Program-made: the position numbers and the translations under genes
The notes under the pieces: generated by a model
Database searches by the model: none
What the model saw: only the letters and a program-made list of their open reading frames with translations
Told to the model about the DNA's origin: nothing
In this document: one piece after another, positions 33,163-45,055 of the stretch
Layout: every line of letters begins with the position of its first letter
How positions within the stretch are numbered: position 1 is the stretch's first letter
Assembly (NCBI GenBank): GCA_004802645.1
Contig: SRKS01000002.1
Coordinates: 3,658,001-3,722,000 of the forward strand
Direction of reading: 5' to 3'
DNA: 64,000 nt
Source: Amesomyces nigricolor
Taxonomy: Eukaryota > Ascomycota > Sordariomycetes > Sordariales > Chaetomiaceae

Positions 33163-35170
33163 GTTCGATGCAGCAGTTCTCGGAAGTGGTTGCATTCAGC
33201 TCCATTCTCAGCCAACATGAAACCTCCATTCCGCTCGAATCTTCACACACCACCTATACTTCACACCAACCAACCAACCGCCGCCTCTCATCACCAACAA
33301 CCATTCCTCACTCGGCCACATAATCCGCCCTCCATTCCTCCTCCGTCACCCAACCCAACCGAATCATTTTTCTACAGGACGACCGGCTCATGATCCAGAA
33401 GTTCATACCCAATATCCATACCATTTTATGCCACACAAAACGGGGGACAAGGCAAGGGCATTTCGGCGTTAATCGTAATATCATGGAGCTGCTGTTTTTT
33501 GGGGGGAAGGATCATCATGCATTTCACAGCAAACACACTTCCTGCTATTGCGGTTGTTGTTGCTGTTGTTACACTGTAAATGTACATAAGGGATTTAATT
33601 TCTGAACCTTGGCAAAGATCAATTTACACTCTACCGTGTTGTTGTTGGTAGATTCTCTCTGAGCAAATACGGGACGTCCTGGTTGTGATCATAAATGCAA
33701 GGGGGATCTGAGATGGCGAGTTATTTCGTAAATACGTGCGTATCTCGAGAATGGACTCTACCTATCATTCACCGTCCTAAAAGATAGCCAACCTCATTGA
33801 CTTACACCCCCGTCAGACGCACCACTTCATCCAGCATCCATCAATACTCCACCAGTTTCACATACATACCCCCCCTACTGTCTTTTCTACTCTGTGGCCA
33901 CTTCCATCACCCCTCTTGAGTACTTCCCGTCTTGTCCATCCATCCCGCCATCTGCCCATTCATTCAACCACCCCAACAACCTCTCATATCTCTCCCGTAC
34001 ACATCTTCCGCTCTTCAAGTCATGTTCGATCCAGTCTGCGCCTTTATGCACAATTTAACACAGTAATCCTCAGCTCCCCATAAGCGAAACGAAGCGAGAC
34101 CCAACAAACTCTCAATCCCGAGCCGGCTCCGTCGTCTTGTCACATCACAAGTTTGTACATATGCATGGAAGCAAGCACCGAACTAGCTTGAGCAAACGTC
34201 ACCGGGTCTTCCCAAAGCTCTGGGCCACGGTAGACATGTAAGGGATGCGGCACGGCTCATGATCCGGGCTGGAAGTCAGTTCCATTCCAAGCTGAGACAC
34301 AGGCAGACCCCGGATGTTTGCCGGTTTGCCCCGGGTGTCTGAAGTGCATGATCGGTTGGCGTTGGCTTGCTTTTGCTATTTTCAGACCTATGGTCATTCA
34401 ACACTCCCTCCATATGCACTTCGCCCCCGTCCTTGTTACACTGGACACAAGTAGCCCTGTGTGCATATGTACAAACTCTGTACAAATGTACATTTCTATC
34501 CCTAGTTATCCCAAGACTCTGGTTCACCCGCTCCGCCGGGTGGTTTGCCTTCCGTCTTCGGTTTTTGAGGAGTAGGTCCCTTGCCCGTGGATGTAGAAAT
34601 ATGGGATGTGCTACCCCTGGCCCCCAACACAACCCAGCCACATAGTAGCAGCCATGCTTTCATCTGAGAGTTGTGTGTTTGTTCCCTTGTTGAGGCAAGG
34701 GAATCCGCCAAAGAGGTCTCAATCTCCGTTGCTGGAAGGTTTGTTTCAGTTGATGATGTCTCGTATCACGTCTTCGTGTCCGTGTGAAGGATGTGGTACG
34801 GATCCAAGAACTGAATTTTCTTTCCTATGAGAACCTCGAGTCCGTCAGGTCAAGAAACATATACGATCAACAGCAGTGTTCACAAATCTCAGAACGGTTC
34901 AGAAGGTACTGAGAGCTTGAACACTCGATCCCATCAGGACATGACATTCCTCATTGAACAGGATATTGTCAACGCTAGCATTCCTCCAGCTACAATTCTC
35001 AAAGCAGACAGCTACACTATGTTTTCATCCGTCTCCCAAACGCCATGATTTTGATCCCTCAACAACAACAGATTTCTTTTCAGGCCAGGGGACCTACGTC
35101 TATCTACCGAAGAACCACCTCCGGCACGGACCCCCCATACCTCTCCCCCTCAGACCAGCCATACCTTCCC
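33163..35170. other. Intergenic, convergent 3' region of the uncharacterised gene and CSE1
   Basis: 2.0 kb with only short frames, C- and T-rich in the middle (33780-34020). No gene, repeat or RNA recognised. Confidence 0.45.
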
Positions 35171-38100
35171 TTAAGCCAAGTACGGCGCCAACGCCGCCTT
35201 CGCCTCAGGCGACAGACGCTCAGCGACAAACGAGGCAATCTTGCCCCCATGCCGCTGGTTGGCCTCCTTCATGTACTGGCTGACCCACTTGTCCACCTCG
35301 ACGATCTCAGGGAAGTCATCGCGGGGGCCGCGCTTGCACGTGTTGAGCGCGGTGAAGCCGACACCAAACCCGATATCATCAACATCCGCCTCGTTGACGA
35401 TCTCGTCACCGAAGCCGGCCGCCACGCGGGGCGGGTTCTTCAGCAGATCCAGCAGGTTGTTGCAGGTGAAGGCCCAGCCCTTCTGGTAGCGCTCGGCAAA
35501 GGCAGAGGATTCGCACAGCGTCTTGGTGTACGAGATGACGCCGAGCTTGCGGTCGACGGGGCGGGCGAACTGGCCGGTGGTGGGCAGGACGACGGTGAGG
35601 TAGAAGGGGGTAAAGACGTTGGCCTGGATGCTCTCGGCGTGCCTGATGAAGAAGTCGGCGCCCATCTGAGCCTCGCCGGCACGAGCCGAGACGAGGTGGT
35701 AGAAACGTGTCACGCGGGTCTTGTACGAGTCGGTGGGGTTGGCCTGCAGCCTGGTGAAGATGTGGCCGATGATCGCGTTGAAGTGGGGCTCCAGAACGTT
35801 GCTGGTGAAGATTAGTTGAGTGTCTGGCGCCGAGTGTTATGTGGCTTGTCACTTACGCAGGGAATGTGCCAACAATCGCCTCGAGGATGTCGAGGGCGTA
35901 CTGGTCCGTCTTCTTGCCAGCCAGCAAGTTCTGGAAGATGGTGAGGAAAGGCAGCAGTTCATTCGCATCTTTGATCTGTGCAGCCGTCTTCGGAATGATG
36001 GCCGCAATAAACCTCGAGAGAGGTGGAACGTTGCCCCTTGTCTCCCAAAGCGCAGGAGTGATGACATGTGCAACCAAGCTCTCAAAGTCGGCGGGCACAT
36101 GACCGGCTGGGTTGAGCTCAAGGAGCAAAGAAAAGATTTGGAACACAAAAGGGACGAATTCTGTAGACAGTGGGTCAGAAAAGGAGCATCCTAGAACGGG
36201 TAGCAGTCGACTTACCCGTGACATCCTCCAGAATGATGGCGGTGAATGGTGCCCACAAGTGGCCAAGCAGATCCGGCTTGGGCAAGTTGCTGCAATACCT
36301 ATTTTGGTTTAGCCATCTGATGTAATTCGCATCTGGGTGAGGGGGATCTCACCTTACAAGGGCACCAATGGCCTCGAAGTGGTAGTAGTAGAAGCGGGGG
36401 TTGCTGGGGTTCTCCTTGATCACGTTTGTGATGCTGACGAGGTGGTTCAGAACATTCTCAACGCCACAATCCACAATTCCTTCCTTCATGACGATGAGGA
36501 CCCTCATGATGCACCTCATCAAGAACTCGTTCTCCTGCAGCTTGGCAGCGGACGTGTCCTTCTCGATCAGCGCGAACAGATGCTCCAGGAGACCCGTGGC
36601 AAACGGCTGGATGTCGCTCCGCGAAAACAAGTGCTGCCCCTGTTCATCCGTCAAGAACAGGACTCTCTCGACTGCAATAGCAGCATATGTGTAGACGACG
36701 TAGTTGGTAGAGGTGAGATTCTGGATGAGGGGTTGAATGGCGCTGGCCCATTGCGCCTTGTTGAGCTGGCTCCGGAAGGTGTAGAGGTACTTGATCGCGT
36801 CGACTTTGGCAATGGGCTCGCCGCCTTCAGAAAGAAGGTCCGAGGCGATGTTCTTCTCGAAGAACTCGACAACGTTGACGTAGCTGTTGACCGTCTTGAC
36901 ACCATGGGCGGCGGTGACTGCACCCTTGGCGGCAATGGCGAGGAAGAGATAGACAGCCGTGTCTTTCGCCCTCCAATCGGACTTCCCAGTGCCCAGGTAG
37001 TGATCAATGTACCTGAAGACGACCTGCGTGACGAGCATCTCAAAGTTCTCAAGGAGCTTGCGCAGAAAGTCGGTCGCAGCCCTCCGCCGCGAGTCGGTAT
37101 CTGACCCCTCGAGATCGCGTCTGATAAACTCGATCGGTTCGTCCTCGAACATCTCGATGTCCGAGTCCCTCAGCGCCACATTGGGAAGGATCACTTTTTC
37201 GACGACAGTGCCAAGACTGTTCTCGCTGTTGAAGATCTCGGCGTGGTGGCGGACCGATGCGACGGCTGTGAGGAACTGCAGCGCCTTGCTGGTGAGGGTG
37301 TCATACCTCTTCTCCGGGCCAACGCTCGACAGCACGCCCCAAACGCTTCGTGTGAAGTCTTGAACATACTGCTTGAAGTCATCGTCGTACTTGGTGGTGA
37401 AAAGTTGGAGAACATCGCAGATGTCTGACTTGAGAGCCTCAAGCGGTGTGGCCTCGTCCTCCTCATCATCGAAGATAGGATTCGTGTAGGAAATGTACTT
37501 GTGCAGCAGCTTCACAATCTCCTGCAAATGTGTCTCGATGATGGGTGGGATATCCTGACATGTGAGGTCGTAGAGGAGCCTCATCAACAGACTCATGGTC
37601 TCGAGCCAGCCCTTGAGGGCTTCGGCATTGTTGCTGTTGGCACCAATCTGGTTGTCGGCAACCTGCCAATTTTTGTTAGCCACTCATCAGTACACCTTTC
37701 ACGGATTCTCTCTTACCCCCAGCATCTTGACGAAGTGCTGGCCAAAGCCTTCAACGACATGCAGGATTTCAATGTTGAGCTCATTGGACTGGAACAGGGG
37801 CCGCCACCGCACAAAGATGGAGTGCGCGACTTCCAATACGCCGTTGGTCACCTTGTAGTCGGTCTCGCTGATGCGGCCGGCAAGGTCCTAGGCAGATCAA
37901 GTCAGTCTCTCAGGCACTTTGAAACCACTACCCATGGGTCTTGGGCGTACCTTGACCAGTGTGTCCCAACGCTCCCAAAAGTCTGAGTCGGCGATGATGC
38001 TGATGGCTTCGCCGAGCTGTGTTTGGATGGTGGGAGGTGACGAGATCATCAACCCCACCAGCTCCTGCTTGATTATTTGCACCTCGGCCTCGGGAAGCTT

Positions 38101-38555
38101 GTATTGACCTTCTTCATCCTAGTAGTGTAGGGTCAGCCCCGGGGTCTTGCTCGTGGGGGGCGCTTCCAGTTGTACGCACAACATAGTTATGGCGGATGAA
38201 GTTCTTGAACGCGAGGGCTGCGGCAAGGCGGGTTTTGAGGGGCAGAGATGGGGCGTTCACGATCTGCAGGAGCGACAGCGAGTATTCTGGCTTCTTGGAC
38301 TCTGCCTTGAGAAGGTTTTCGGCTATACATCATGGTCTGTTAGCCCGGGTGATCGGATAATCAGCGCCATAGCCATCGCCAACACCCTTCCCAGCACAGT
38401 GAAGACTGAAATATGGCGGCGTCTCGGAAGTTGTTTGGGATCTTGCTTGGGCCAACCAACCAACTGGGGAGCAAACAAGACTTACCTTTGCGGTGTTGCT
38501 GGGCATCCAGAGTAGCATCCAGCAGCTGGGCGAGATGTTGGTGAAAAGAAGCCAT
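35171..38555 (-). CDS. cse1: CSE1/CAS exportin for importin-alpha
   Basis: Eight exons (38486-38555, 38180-38322, 37951-38118, 37717-37887, 36353-37662, 36216-36298, 35857-36160, 35171-35801) give 959 residues, matching the roughly 960 of Cse1/CAS. It is the karyopherin that returns importin-alpha from nucleus to cytoplasm with Ran-GTP. The HEAT-repeat superhelix starts with the importin-beta amino-terminal pattern (AENLLKAESKKPEYSLSLL, LAAALAFKNFIRHNY). DDEEDEATPLEALKSDICDV and YFEDEPIEF-like (MFEDEPIEFIRRDLEG) segments, RRRAATDFLRKLL and FYYYHFEAIGALVRYCS are typical of Cse1. The C-terminal domain ends in APYLA. The first intron (163 nt) is longer than the others here (54-63 nt). The gene is divergent from TSC2. 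Confidence 0.95.
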
Positions 38556-39977
38556 GGCGGGCAGGGCTTCCAGGGCGTGATGTGGTGATGGCGGCTTCGA
38601 GAAGTGGAGGAAGAAAACAAAAACACCAGAAAAAGCAGCGCCCGTTGCCAGAGAGAGCTCTTTGGTGGATCTCGGTGCTTCGAGAAGCAAACAGAGGGGA
38701 CGCCTGTCGAAGGTGGGGCTTTCCAGGTTGTTCAGCCTGGTGCGGGTTCCATTCCTGTGAAAAATAAGTGGAGAGCTGAGAGAGCTGTGCTTGGCTCGTG
38801 CGTCAGCCTTCCTCTGCTTCTGTCCAGCTTCCATCTTCCAGTTGCCATCTTCTCTTTTCCTTTCACATGGTTTTATGTGGGACTTGACATCGCAACTCAC
38901 AACGCAGAACTCCGATTCGAGTGTTTGATATCAATTTCTATCAAGTCAGTCCGTCTCCGCCATGTAATCAGATATCACCATTATCAGTTCCAATTCATCG
39001 ACAACAGGCACCATCCCCGTCGCTTGTCGTCCTCCGAAGGCATCATTGGCCGCTCCAGAGCACCGCCGACCAATGGCTTGACCCAGTCGCAGCCCCGCCG
39101 CCCGCCATCCCCTTGCTCACGCCCCCAGATCTGACTGGACAGACACTTCGTCATCCCGTCTTCGTGGTTGGCCGACACAGACCGAGAACGACAGCTCTCT
39201 TCGATATTTTTTGTTCCTTGTGCCTCCTGCAGCAGTCGGAATCCGGCTGCACGATCGACGGTGCAGACACCAGACCACCGGGCTCAGGCACGAATCCTGA
39301 CAGAAAACGAACTAAAACGAGACCGATCACCGCCAGCGACCCTGTGTGCGCGCTGCGCCATCCCACCCAGACATCATATCGTGGCAGTGGTGTGAGGGCG
39401 ACCTCGTCAGGCGGGAACCTTGGAAGAGCGCAACCGTCCTCTTCCCCTCACCTGCTCCGTCCCCAATAGAACAAGCGAGGGTCGCGTGGTGGTCGACTGA
39501 CAGCTGCTGCCCTGCCCTGCGCCCGTCCTGCCTCTCTGCCTGATACTGGCGCCGCACACCCTTTTATGCCACTAGCACTCTCTCGTGTAAGTCGTGTCTT
39601 GTCTGTCACATCTCTGATCTGATCTCTCGGTCCTCCTCCCATGTCTCTCCCGCCTGCCGCCATCCGGGTGCCCGACCCCGGCAGTCTTGATGTCCATGTG
39701 CCGCCCCGGCCACCCCGTGTTGCACCACTGCCCCGACCCGGGCAGCTGCCTCTCGCCTACCGATCCCGCCGCTGTCTGCCCGACCGAACTACCAACCGAA
39801 TCCGTCTCTGCCGCCTGTCCTGCATGCGGCTGCTGCAAGTTCCTGCAGCACCGACGACACCACCTCCGTCCGACGGACCGGCCTTGGCATCTGGACGACA
39901 CGTCTTCTCTTGATCCTCTTCTCGAGCCTTGTTTTGCTTTCCTCGCATCTTCGACTGCCCATGGTTCGGCTGCTAAT
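38556..39977. promoter_or_regulatory. Divergent upstream region of CSE1 and TSC2
   Basis: 1.42 kb between start codons. The TSC2 frame remains open upstream to an ATG at 39687, Cys/Pro/His-rich and unlike any domain. No gene of its own is seen. Confidence 0.45.
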
Positions 39978-42900
39978 ATGTTGCGCCGATTAGCGTCTCT
40001 AGGCCAGTCGGCCTCGGAGGACCAGCGGCCCATGCCCTCGCCTGGAGATGACCACCAACCGCAGGAGACGAGGAGCTCCGGCGGCCTTGCCGGCGTCTTC
40101 AAAGGCCTGGCCGGCGGCAGCAAGCTGACCAAGTCCCCTCCGGTCCTCCAGCAACCCTTCGCCTCCATCGCCAGTTCTCAGGCGCTTGCGGACCGATCCG
40201 ATCCCTCCTTCCAGCAGTCGGCCCACCATGGGCTCTCCCCCGAGCAGGCGGAGCTGTTTCGGCGACTGCAGAATGGGCATTTGAGCGAGCGCGTTGCGGC
40301 CGCGACGTCGTTGCGTTACGCGATTGCCGATTTTCCCCTCAATCCGGTTCGTGCTGAGACTCGCTTCCCTTCGCCCCACCATGAGATGAGTTTCTGACAT
40401 GGAAGCTGCAGGTCCGCGACATCTGGCATGCTGCGAAAGACCTCATCAAACCTACGAAGCCCGCTAGCGCGCGACAGATTGCCTGGGAGCTCCTCATCGA
40501 GTGCATCAAATACCCAGCCTCGACCGACCTCGAACGGAACGAGTACTTTCGCACAGTGACCGCCCCAGCCAGCCCCGAGGATTTTCACCTACAGCTTGCC
40601 GCGCTCGAGGACTTGACGAACCACGGCCGCAATATCTCGGGCTTCTATTATGACATTTTCCCGCTCCTGACACAATGGTTGCACGAGGCGTACAAGGCCG
40701 CCAGGGCTGCTCGGAGACAGGCCTCATCTCGTGCCAGTATTAGCAGCAAGGGCAAGGGGAGGTCATTGTCATCTGGCGAGGACAAGAACTTGTCCCAGCT
40801 GTTCGCCCTCCTGAAGGATGTCATCAAGTTCAACTCCAAGTTCGCCACAGACGGCGTGGTCGGGGGCCTGATGGACATGCTCCTCAAGATCTGCATGAAC
40901 ACGAGCGTGGAAGACGACCTGAGGGCCTGTATCAACGTCATTGATGCTGTGGTCACTTTTGGCGCCATCCCGAACGACAAACTGAAAGACTGCATCCAGG
41001 TCCTCAGTTCAATCCACTGCTTGGTCCCCAGCCTGCAGAAGGACTCCTGGCACACCATATCCATCATTTGCAGGTCCCACCATGGCCAATCGACCGTTCG
41101 GATCCTGCTCGATCTGCTGCGCACTTATTCTACGTCCCCCGATAGGGACAGGGACAAGGACGCAATCAGGGACGTGCGCGGTGCGCTGTCGGTCTTGAAG
41201 AAGCTTCTCACTAAGTCTGCGGAGAAGGGTTACCCGACGGTGCCCCTGGCACTACTCGTGGAAGGGTTGGCCACCATCGCCAATAGTAGCTCCGCAAAGA
41301 TTGCTGGCGAGATTCTGAAGTTGATCAACTCGCTGTTTGATGGCCGCGAGGGCAACATCAATGCCATCTTGATCGAAGAAAATTGGTCGTCTGTCTTTGC
41401 TGTCGCCGCCCAGTGCGCCACAAAGGCCGGTCAGCCGTCCCTCCTGGACAGTGCCTATTCTCTGCCAACTGCCGCCACTAAGGATGAATCGGAACCGGAG
41501 GACAGCGTCTCGCTTCAGCTGAGATATCTGATCAACCGGATTGAGACACTTCTCGCCCACAAGGGAGCTGAATTTCTGCAGCGGGATGATTGCATGGTCT
41601 TCCTCTCCGAAGTCCAGCAAGCCCTCCCTGACTCCGCCGCGACTCTCGTCGTTGCATACCTGAAGGAGTCTCGGAGCTGCTTCCCCTCGGAGGTGGGCTG
41701 GAAAAAGAATGTCAATCTGGTCTTGGATTGCTTCTTCCTTAATCGAAATCGGAACCCCCTCACTCGCCTACGCGCCTTGGAAGTTGTCATCGAGGTGTAC
41801 AACTTCCTTTGTCTTGCGGAAGGGCTGGTTGAGGAAAAGTCAGTGGCTGAGCTTGTCAAGCGAGTGTTGACAGGCCTTCCAGGGGAAACCGATAGTCTCG
41901 TGCTCCAGGATACTGTGGCCTTTTTGATCGATGTCGCTGGAACAGCAGGGCCTCATCTTTTCGACGATATCCTCGATGCTTTCAAGGGAGTCGTGTCCAA
42001 CGACAATTCTCGGCCACCGCTGGCTATTCTCGCGCCCAGGACCAGTCCACATGGCCAGCCCGGATTTCCTGGACAGGCGCTTTGTGTCGGACACCAGAGT
42101 CTTTCTAATGTGGTTACTCGAGGCTACGCCCAGATATTCATCCGGGCGATGAGCAACGATGGCTCAAAGGCAGTCAAGGCATTTACAGCGCTGGTTCACA
42201 TCGCTCGCTCGGGTTCATGCGAAACCGACGCTCGGCTTACTGCTCTGAAATTGCTCTTTCGTCTCCGGGCGGATTATGGACACCAAATTTACCTCACAAC
42301 CCTCACAGAAAACGAAAGCCTTGCCGGGACTCTTTACAGGACCGAAGCATCTCTCGCTCGCAAACTAGCCGAGGATGCGGCCCAACCTTCGAGGGGGTTG
42401 AGGGCAGAGCATCCAGCCGTGCGTCCGAACCGTGGGATCTCATTCACTCATGGCCAGACCGCCGAGAGAGGTGGAATTCCGGCTCGGTCGTCCACGACCC
42501 CCAAACCCATCACCTATCAAGGCCAGAGGCTCTGGGCGGTACCTGATGCGGACGCACTCCCCGAGACTCCTCCCGAGAGGCCGAGTCCGCTTCTGGTTTC
42601 ATACAAGGAAGAGACGGACGACACCAACCCAGAAAGCGGGGCAACCATTCTCAACATCACTCCATGGTTAGAGGCCCTGGTGAGCCTCTTCAATCAGGGA
42701 GGCGACTGGGAGGTCTACAGCTACCTGCTCATCCATCTGCCAAACCAGCTCAGCAACCACCCGCTCTTCAAGGGCTCTATCCCCCAAATTCAGGAGCTCC
42801 GGAAGTTCCTTTGTGAAATGATTCGAAACAACGGTTTTCAGGAGCCGCCCCCCGCGTCGGGTCTTCGCCGTAACGACGTTGGCAACTGCCTGTTCCACTC

Positions 42901-45055
42901 GCTCGTTGCGATGATAAGCTACCACCACCATTTCCAAAAGATGGAGGAGGATGACATCGTGAGGACCTTCCTACACGGGATATCAGACAAGACGGCAAAG
43001 ACATGCATCCACGGCCTCTCGGTGTGCTGCCACGAGCTGCCCATGTCGGTCAGCAAGTCACTCGTCACGATTTTGCAGAGGATGTCGCAGGTCATCACCC
43101 AGCCGTTCGTCGCCATGCACATTCTCGAGTTCTTGGCCTGCCTGAGCCGCCTCCCTTCGCTCTATTCGAACTTTCGGGAGGACGAGTACCGCATCGTCTT
43201 CGGCATTTGCTTCAGATATCTGCAGTATGTGCGGGAAAGGAAACTCTCGATGCGCGGCAGCATCGCGAGCGAGCCCTCCACGCCCAGCGCCGGGGTGGTT
43301 CCTCATCCAGAGGTCCTTGGTTCGCAATCTGCCGCCGATGACCTTCCGCAGTATGTCTATGCGCTTGCCTACCACGTCATCGTCTTCTGGTTTCTCGCCG
43401 TCAAGCTTCCGGACCGCCCAAACTACATCAACTTGATTACCAAGGCACTCTTCACAGACGTTGACGGGACGGCGAGCAACGAAGAGCATGCGCAAATCAC
43501 GCTCGACTTCATGCAACGTGTGGCCTATTCAGATGCCAGTGATTCCGCCCAGGACCCCCAGTTCAAGGAGGAGTACTTCGGCGAGATCCAGAAGAAGCGT
43601 TGGATCATTGGCAACAGCCTCCTCACGATTCGGCAGGCCAAGGAGTCAAACTGGGCAGAGATTACACGCCGGTACCCCTCGGGCACATCATCGTACGCGA
43701 TCCGTGTTGAGTTCACTCCGACGCCGAACCAACCGGCTCCGGATGGCTCTGATGCTGCCGCTTGGGAAGGCCGCTTCCAGAACGGCACGACCTTCTTCCC
43801 GAGCCACTTGTTGATGCAGCTGCTGGCCCCGATGCCGCAAATGTATGACCCCGCCGTCCGGCCAATCCCTCTCCCCGATGACGAGAGTATCGATCGAGCC
43901 ATCCGAGTCTTTGACCGTAACTCACCGGTTGACGGGCACAAAGTGGGCGTCATCTACATCAAGGAGGGGCAAACTGAGGAACTCGACATCCTCGCCAACA
44001 CTATTGGCAGCCCGGACTATCATATTTTCCTCAAAGGACTGGGTGTTTTGACCAAATTGAAGGGCGCCACATTCAATACTCAGGGCTTGGACCGTGAACA
44101 CGACATTGATGGACAGTACGCCTATTGCTGGCGTGACCGTGTCACCGAGATTGTATTCCACGTCATCACGCAGATGCCGACCAACCTAGAGCGGGATCCG
44201 CAGTGCATCATGAAAAAGCGGCACATCGGCAACGACTTTGTCAACATCGTCTGGAACGACTCGGGCAAGCCCTTCAAGTTTAACACCTTCCCGTCTCAGT
44301 TCAACTATGTCTACATCGTCATCACCCCAACGCCGCGCATGCCCTTCATCGCAGCTCGCCAGCCACACGACGACGGTACCTCGCGCTTCTTCACAGTCCA
44401 AGTCCTAAGCCAGCCCGAGTTCCCGGAGATCTCCCCAGCCGCCGAACCGAAGATGGTCTCCCTCAAAGCCCTCCCCAGCTTCATCCGGCTGCTGTCCCTC
44501 AACGCCTCGGTCTTCTCGCTCGTCTGGGCCCGTAGGGAGGAGGGCGAGCATGTATCCTCGTGGCGCGAGCGTCTGCGTCAAATCAAAGCCCTCCGCAGCC
44601 GCTTCGGCCCCGGCGGCGGCACCAGCTCCGGCTCCTCCCCTCCCCCCGGCGCCATCGTCAACAACCCCGCCGCTGCGGCCGCTGCCGCAGGCCTGTCTGT
44701 TATGTCCGGCAACTCCGGCCACGGTGGCCCGCTTCACCATCTGCACCTCCCGCATCATCACCAGGGGCCTGTGGGAGGGATGGAGAGTTTCGGTGGTGGT
44801 GGTGTGACCGCGAACCCGCGTACCGCGGCCGCTGGTGTGAGGGATAGCTTTAGTAGTTTGAGGCGGTCGTCGGTCGCGACTTTCTTTACGAGTGCCACGA
44901 GCGCGGCGGACCAGTCGCATCGCTCGAGCGTCCTGTCGACGGTCACGAGCGAGAATGCGGATGTGATGCAGCCGGCGAACGGGGGGGTGGCGGGGCAGGG
45001 GGTGAATACGGCGGAGGCGTTGGTGGATTCGGTGGACTTTTCGAAGTGGACTTGA
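39978..45055 (+). CDS. tsc2: Tuberin/TSC2 orthologue, Rheb GTPase-activating protein
   Basis: Two exons (39978-40346 and one very long exon 40412-45055) give 1670 residues. Tuberin, with TSC1, switches off Rheb and so restrains TORC1 and amino-acid uptake. After a short disordered leader, the first 1200 residues are HEAT-like helices (ELFRRLQNGHLSERV, VRDIWHAAKDLI). The C-terminal RapGAP domain is clear: VGVIYIKEGQTEELDIL, SPDYHIFLKGLG, DGQYAYCWRD, and the catalytic asparagine thumb N1397 in KKRHIGNDFVNIVWND, followed by FNTFPSQFNYVYIVITP. A Gly/Ser/Pro- and His-rich tail ends the protein. I start at MLRRLASL because upstream codons look like leader, though the frame is open to 39687. Length is like other fungal tuberins. 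Confidence 0.94.

Noticed and set aside
39572..40168. Minus-strand open frame of 198 codons in the TSC2 leader
   Set aside because: Antisense and overlaps the TSC2 start. Composition is Arg/Gly/Ser-biased with no recognisable family.
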